DNA of 64,000 bases. Origin: Trachythela sp. YZ-2020 (lineage: Eukaryota > Cnidaria > Anthozoa > Malacalcyonacea > Clavulariidae). The stretch covers positions 7,961,001 to 8,025,000 of the forward strand of contig JADLSH010000369.1 of NCBI GenBank assembly GCA_016169945.1, read 5' to 3'. Of this stretch, positions 60,901 to 64,000 are shown piece by piece. The translations under genes and the position numbers were made by a program. The first letter of the stretch is position 1. The number at the start of each line of letters is the position of its first letter. The notes beneath the pieces were generated by a model that saw only the letters and a program-made list of their open reading frames with translations, was not told the origin of the DNA and did no database searches.

Positions 60901-62497
60901 AAAATTAAATGAATAATAACCTACCATTGCACTGACATGCCATGGTTTACTACAGAAAACTTCGCCTTGTAACCTAATAAAAGTAAAGACTTGAACATTC
61001 CACATTATAATGAGTATACTCACGCCTATAGACTGTGGAACGCCTCATTGATAAAAAAAACAGGAAAATAAATATTGTTTATACTCTATTTTTCAAACGT
61101 TGAATAGATCTGTAAATGTGAGGTAATACGAGAAACAAAATTGCTCCAACTTGCGACAATAACTGAGTTCAACGATGTCTACAACATGTTTCTTGTATTA
61201 CTTCATCTCAACACAGTCTGTGGCATGATAATGAAGCTATATGGTAATCTGCTGTAATATAGGAAAAGCAACTGAAACATAATGTTTAAAATTACCCATG
61301 AAACGTTGAGTCCAGTGTACAAAAGAGAAGAGAACCAAACACACTCCATACAGCAAGACCTCCTCCAACCCAGGATACAGCCAAGACATGACCATCTGGA
61401 CTAAAACACAGATTTTCCACAGCATCTACTGGATTGCTTGAAGCTTTAGTCAAGTTAGGGAAATATTACTGCATTGAAAGATCATCCTTCAACGAGCTTG
61501 TGAATCGATACAATTGTCAAATAAAAAACGTAGTGTTTTTCACAAAACAAAACATTTAGTTTCAAAGCTTTACATACTATATAGCAACTTTATTGTGAAT
61601 AATTACGTGTTATAGGTGTTGTATATATCAGAAAAAATAGGAAAAGGATACTCAGCAAATGTTTAGTCTGTAGTTCAATTTTGTGCGAGAACTGTAAAGC
61701 TCCAGTGATCTCATCAAACGAGTACAACATACAACCACCACTAAAATATTCAAATATTGAACACATGTTACTGTACCACTAGAATACACAAACCCCTTGC
61801 CTGATAATAACTGACTAACTTATTAACTCAGGAGATTGAACCTTTTCACTATGTACTGTCCCAATATGATTTCGGTGAGAATAATTCAATTGTGATTCCC
61901 ATCATTGCAGACTTATGATACAAACGGCCATTAACCACCTTGTATGACATATACAGTGTCAGGGATGTCAAGGTGAGGGGGCAATGGGGAATCCGGCAAC
62001 TTGCAGTGGAGGCTGTTAGGGAACCACAAATTGAAAGGGGGAATTCGATTGAGCTTGTCCCTCTCAAGTTAAACCCTGTAATACTGGGGGTGGCTTTCAT
62101 ACCCCCATCTCTTCCTCCTTTTCTCACTCCCCAACCCACCGTCTTCTCCCAGGATCTCAGTAAGTGCTATACATGGTGCGGCACAAGGTGATCAACTTCA
62201 ATTCCTAAGTCATAAGAGTTTTGTTTTTATATTTTGAAACCGTTAAACACCATATTATATGTACACATCCGATGCGGGATGCCAAATACACATATAACAA
62301 CAAGCATTAAAACTGAGATGATTGTGGAACGATGCATCAACAAGCAATACTAAGCCCCACAAAAGTAATTAATAGCTCTATTTTAGTTTAAGACGAAGCA
62401 CTTACTGAGTACAGCCATAAGCAATAATACGAAACTTGTGGTTAACTTTAACGCAGGTAGCATGTGTCAAATCTCGAGCCCAGATGGCAAGGACATC
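44137..62497 (-). CDS. RIC1: RIC1 homologue, Rab6 GEF complex partner (28 exons, N-terminus outside window)
   Basis: In the known family, RIC1 pairs with RGP1 as guanine-nucleotide exchange factor for Rab6 at the Golgi, supporting retrograde transport. Exons, 5' to 3': 62406-62497, 61652-61740, 61296-61443, 60925-60973, 60718-60790, 60285-60340, 59668-59844, 58231-58269, 57831-57941, 57547-57636, 56976-57141, 56210-56314, 55785-55888, 55370-55501, 55011-55107, 54730-54860, 54019-54065, 53539-53663, 52958-53100, 52518-52604, 52011-52058, 51216-51601, 48791-48943, 48165-48271, 47700-47819, 46702-46888, 45943-46140, 44137-44359. Together they are 3483 nt: 1160 codons plus TAA, all frames and GT-AG sites consistent. 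Collinear matches to remembered vertebrate RIC1 include [34 protein letters not shown] and [12 protein letters not shown]. About 200-240 N-terminal residues (start of the beta-propeller) are not in the window. Confidence 0.93.
44400..45030 (+). pseudogene. LINE reverse-transcriptase fragment, antisense in RIC1 intron
   Basis: F-A-D-D-T-K, the RT catalytic motif, is encoded at about 44450 after D-I-P-K-Y-I. It is followed by [11 protein letters not shown] and, in a second frame from about 44660, by [14 protein letters not shown] and [10 protein letters not shown]. The frame change near 44640-44690 shows an internal deletion. The fragment is non-functional. Confidence 0.82.
45032..45327. repeat. 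296-bp palindrome next to the LINE fragment
   Basis: The left arm tataaaatgtaaacgcgcca is mirrored by the right arm ending gcgcgtttacattttata. The centre is gggtaaaacctgttgcg / cgcaacaggttttaccc with a 12-base loop. The arms are over 100 bp with few mismatches. The left arm continues directly from the LINE coding remnant, so the palindrome may be a head-to-head copy of the LINE tail. Confidence 0.8.
45597..45642 (-). pseudogene. Broken duplicate of the RIC1 terminal-exon acceptor region
   Basis: The real junction (minus strand) reads CATATTTTGATTGCAG, then TCAGGGATACAGTGCTTTC. The copy reads CATATTTTCATTGCATGGG, then ATACAGTACTTTCTTTG. The AG of the acceptor is lost, so the copy should not splice. 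It lies 1.26 kb upstream of the true exon, on the other side of the LINE fragment and palindrome. Confidence 0.72.
45884..45901 (+). repeat. Homopolymer of 18 G
   Basis: Eighteen consecutive G (C on the transcribed RIC1 strand), 41 bases into the intron after exon 45943-46140. Its length is likely variable and error-prone in sequencing. Confidence 0.9.
46225..46318. repeat. Small hairpin with GGTTCGA arms
   Basis: gcgcctaaccagggttcga (46225-46243) is mirrored by tcgaacctgggttgggcgc (46300-46318) with two or three mismatches. It lies in a RIC1 intron. The GGTTCGA word recalls a tRNA B box, but no cloverleaf is visible. Confidence 0.6.
46978..47340 (+). pseudogene. LINE 3' end fragment, antisense in RIC1 intron
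   Basis: The translation shows [12 protein letters not shown] and, after a frame change near 47060, [13 protein letters not shown], then [11 protein letters not shown] and a stop at 47176. That is the standard C-terminus of LINE pol proteins. AT-rich 3' sequence follows to about 47340. Confidence 0.78.
48350..48570. repeat. Dispersed repeat copy (partner at 43760-44060)
   Basis: It shares atggtgg, agaaatgttga, gataactgc and ttagtgaaaccca in the same order as 43760-44060, with diverged sequence between. The family is unknown. Confidence 0.45.
49160..49244. mobile_element. Foldback fragment at the minisatellite edge
   Basis: aaaacactttgatgcttcga is mirrored by tcgaagtgtttt with intervening cgaaggaccttcgc. 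The core gaaggaccttcgcttgaaac is closely related to the ends of the large foldback at 58373-59168. Confidence 0.7.
49245..50945 (+). repeat. 18-bp minisatellite with higher-order spacer units
   Basis: About 90 copies of ccgtgcatggcagtgaca (with a 19-bp variant carrying one extra C). A longer spacer, tcttctgcaggctgttcaga plus cacac, interrupts eight times (near 49245, 49396, 49763, 50113, 50189, 50263, 50500 and 50906). Because 18 is a multiple of three, several frames stay open, but they encode only a monotonous repeat and lie inside a RIC1 intron between exons 48791-48943 and 51216-51601. Confidence 0.95.
51216..51601 (-). CDS. RIC1: RIC1 exon with disordered Ser/Pro-rich linker
   Basis: This 386-nt exon starts [13 protein letters not shown], the end of the conserved helical part. 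It then becomes rich in Ser, Pro, Arg and acidic residues (for example [23 protein letters not shown]). Such a low-complexity linker also occupies this position in the vertebrate protein. The intron after it (48944-51215) contains the large minisatellite. Confidence 0.88.
52011..57141 (-). CDS. RIC1: RIC1 central conserved domain exons (11 exons)
   Basis: Exons from 57141 down to 52011 cover the most conserved, helical part of the family (the RIC1 domain): [56 protein letters not shown] and [12 protein letters not shown]. The exon 54019-54065 is only 47 nt. Its donor was placed at AAA/GTGGGT because this restores R-N-L-G across the junction, as in the vertebrate protein. No frameshift was found. 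Confidence 0.9.
57547..62497 (-). CDS. RIC1: RIC1 N-terminal WD40/beta-propeller exons (10 exons)
   Basis: The translation opens with [19 protein letters not shown] and proceeds through [12 protein letters not shown] and [11 protein letters not shown], a WD40-like blade. It then passes [25 protein letters not shown], and [13 protein letters not shown] and ends in [15 protein letters not shown]. At 61443/61444 I chose the acceptor TAAAG over the nearer-looking GCAG at 61471-61474, because only the former keeps the frame; it also gives the same spacing to S-P-D as the vertebrate protein. The introns hold a foldback element (58373-59168) and a MITE (59938-60162). Confidence 0.88.
58373..59168. 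mobile_element. Large foldback element (796 bp) in RIC1 intron
   Basis: The left end ggcggttgactgttgtgtaa is mirrored by ttacacaacagtcaaccgcc at the right end. The arms continue inward (gaagttagtagaatgggtcg, aagcgatcacgtgat, and atccatctgattggtttat on the right). At the centre is a second, nearly perfect hairpin (ccagtgttgatatgtcttgc at 58662 with its mirror ending at 58752). No coding capacity. A 14-bp direct repeat, ctaatgcttgtgat, occurs at 58310 and 59168, spaced asymmetrically around the element. Confidence 0.83.
59938..60162. mobile_element. Short TIR element (MITE) in RIC1 intron
   Basis: The left end actctggactaagtaaatga and the complement of the right end (actctggtgtaagtataaat) match, and the match extends through gaatgtaat on both sides. 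The interior contains ggcaacctcgtacccaggct. Related wording (aacctcgtgtccaggctctt) occurs inside the TIR element at 41222-41583. Confidence 0.65.
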
Positions 62498-62603
62498 CTG
62501 CAAAGAGATTTGAAAAAAATTATTTGACTCTAGTTCACTATACCATATTAGTAGAATCATACTTACTAGTATACCATTGCAAATGCTGTAATTTGATTGG
62601 CTA

Positions 62604-62643
62604 CGCTACTCGCTATCTAATTGTAGATAGATAGCGAGTAGCG
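62604..62643. repeat. Perfect hairpin
   Basis: cgctactcgctatcta (62604-62619) is mirrored by tagatagcgagtagcg (62628-62643), a 16-bp perfect stem with an 8-base loop. It lies upstream of the first RIC1 exon seen here. Likely a foldback remnant. Confidence 0.7.
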
Positions 62644-63299
62644 AAACAGCCATCTCCTCGGCGCGATTTTTAACGAATTTATTTCAATAAATTATGAAAA
62701 ACGTTTTGAAATACTGTTTTCTTGCTGGTTTCTACTAAAACAATTAGATTATTCGCTCTCGATTTCTATGAGATGATAGTTCATTCAGGCTTCGCCCTCA
62801 TCAACTACCACCAAAATCTTGAGCTCATAATCTAATTGTTAAATATAATCAAACACTAGGAGTTACTATCGCAAGGAAGTGCTGCCGCAGAAGCCTTAAA
62901 TGACCACAGTCCGGCCACGCATACTATGACCAATGTGCCTCTATTTATTATAACTAGGATCTCGCTTATATAATTGAACAGTTTATATTAATGCAAGCTA
63001 TGACCAGTGTCTATCGTTGATATGATAGCGGTTGTACCTCAGCTGTTTGGGACGTCTTGGCCTGTGTTTAGTGATTGCGCATTAACTTCAAATATAAAGT
63101 GATTTCAGCTTGAGAACTGCTCCAACGATATCGAGAACGATATAATGCATTATAATCATGACAACGAATAAAACCGTCGCTGATTTCAAGGTATAATTTG
63201 CGCCAAAGTTCAGGATTCTGTAACCAGAATGATTTCAAATATTCAGTCTTTACTATTTATTTATTTATATATAAATTATTCAAAATTGCAGTAAAATAG
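62644..63299. other. No gene seen; expected RIC1 upstream exons not found
   Basis: The exon preceding 62406-62497 should encode the third or fourth propeller blade. No exon with matching residues and splice sites was recognised between 62498 and 63300 on the minus strand, so the RIC1 5' part probably lies beyond 64000. Confidence 0.5.
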
Positions 63300-63850
63300 T
63301 TTCGTTTATATTATTTGCTGATGACACAACTTTTTCATACAGTAACAAATAAATGTCTTAAAACATTAAATGAAATTATGCAAGAAGAAATGAATAAAGT
63401 AATGAATGGTTAAATATCAATAAATGATCTATAAATACTTCAAAAACAAAGTTTATTCTATTTAGATCATATAACAAAAAGCTTATTTTAACATAACAAT
63501 TTCTATAAGCAATGAAAAAGTTAAGCAAGTCAAAAATACCACATTTCTTGGTATCGTTATTGATGAATGCTTGACATGGAATGGCCATGTAGATTTGATA
63601 GCGAAAAAAATTACTAAATCTGCTGGAATAATAACTACGACATTTTACAAATTTAAATGCTCGAAAACGTATTTACTATGCTTTAGTCTATCCATACTTA
63701 ATCTTAAGTCTATCCATACTTAAATTGTACGGCTTATGACATTTAACTCTTATTTGGCACATAGCGAAGCGATTTTTAAACAGTTAAAAAGAGCAAGGAT
63801 TATAAAGGATGGGTTAAATATATGACGGATTGTAAAAACGTTTCCAGATC
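63300..63850 (+). pseudogene. Decayed LINE reverse-transcriptase fragment
   Basis: L-F-A-D-D-T-T-F-S-Y is encoded at about 63318-63347, followed in shifting frames by a homologue of the downstream RT region (L-N-I-N-K, K-T-K-F-I-L-F-R) and by Y-A-L-V-Y-P-Y-L at about 63674. Several stops and frameshifts. It is more AT-rich than the fragment at 44400. Confidence 0.75.
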
Positions 63851-63873
63851 TTCTCATCTAGTCGGCCCGAAAA

Positions 63874-63967
63874 ATGGCCGCCATCAGGAGTTTGAGCCCG
63901 CGAATTACTATATTTGTTGTTATGTTGTTCATTTTAGTTTGTTCATTGCAAAAGCAAAGTGTATACA
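63874..63967 (+). CDS. Candidate first exon with signal peptide or membrane anchor, gene continues past window
   Basis: The ATG at 63874 lies in a strong context (AAAATGG). It opens M-A-A-I-R-S-L-S-P-R followed by a 15-residue hydrophobic core, I-T-I-F-V-V-M-L-F-I-L-V-C-S-L, a convincing signal peptide or anchor. A good donor (GTATACA followed by GTAAGTACT) sits at 63968, but the frame is also open to the window end. Local GC is higher than around it, as expected at a start region. It faces away from RIC1. The product is unknown, and there is too little sequence to exclude chance. Confidence 0.42.
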
Positions 63968-64000
63968 GTAAGTACTACTTTGGGTTTCAACGCCACATAC

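Noticed and set aside
61849..62191. Overlapping frames on both strands of 83-96 codons between RIC1 exons
   Set aside because: They lie wholly in an intron, both strands are open together, and there is no domain or splice support. Probably an unidentified repeat.
63010..63120. Possible tiny RIC1 exon (an acceptor-like CACAG and a GTACAA donor around Q-T-A-E)
   Set aside because: It would be only about 24 nt, with a weak donor and no match beyond two or three residues.

Overview
The window is nuclear DNA of an invertebrate animal. It carries GT-AG introns, extracellular mosaic-protein modules (VWA, EGF, Calx-beta), and many foldback elements and LINE fragments. The mix of moderate AT richness, abundant palindromic MITEs and Calx-beta/EGF/VWA proteins suggests an early-branching marine animal such as a cnidarian or sponge. 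The sequence alone does not settle the phylum.

Left third (1-32.7 kb), minus strand: one very large gene for a secreted or cell-surface protein. It starts with a signal-peptide exon (32611-32682), followed by two divergent VWA exons and two Calx-beta domains of two exons each. Then comes a tandem array of nearly identical units of about 3.18 kb (introns included), each encoding VWA, four EGF modules and one Calx-beta domain. After the array come two more Calx-beta domains in a 0.9-kb tandem duplication, and the gene runs off the low end of the window. In total I count 10 VWA, 31 EGF and 12 Calx-beta modules. Every module is bounded by phase-1 introns. Several array copies are damaged: four VWA exons and one EGF exon carry frameshifts or worse. 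The array lies between two same-orientation copies of one MITE (1973-2298 complete, 27486-27612 truncated) whose outer flanks have been swapped, a footprint of MITE-associated rearrangement.

Middle (32.7-44.1 kb): intergenic. It holds foldback elements, a Harbinger-like MITE with TTA target duplications, a decayed Polinton/Maverick packaging-ATPase fragment and small TIR elements, with no gene I can support.

Right (44.1-62.5 kb), minus strand: 28 exons that splice in frame to 1160 residues of a RIC1 homologue (the Rab6 GEF partner protein at the Golgi). Only the N-terminal part is missing, and it must lie upstream. Its introns hold LINE fragments, inverted repeats, a broken duplicate of the terminal exon and a 1.7-kb 18-bp minisatellite. 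At the far right are a LINE fragment (63.3-63.85 kb) and, on the plus strand, a candidate signal-peptide first exon at 63874. The two main genes have no evident functional link; the first is extracellular and the second cytosolic/Golgi.
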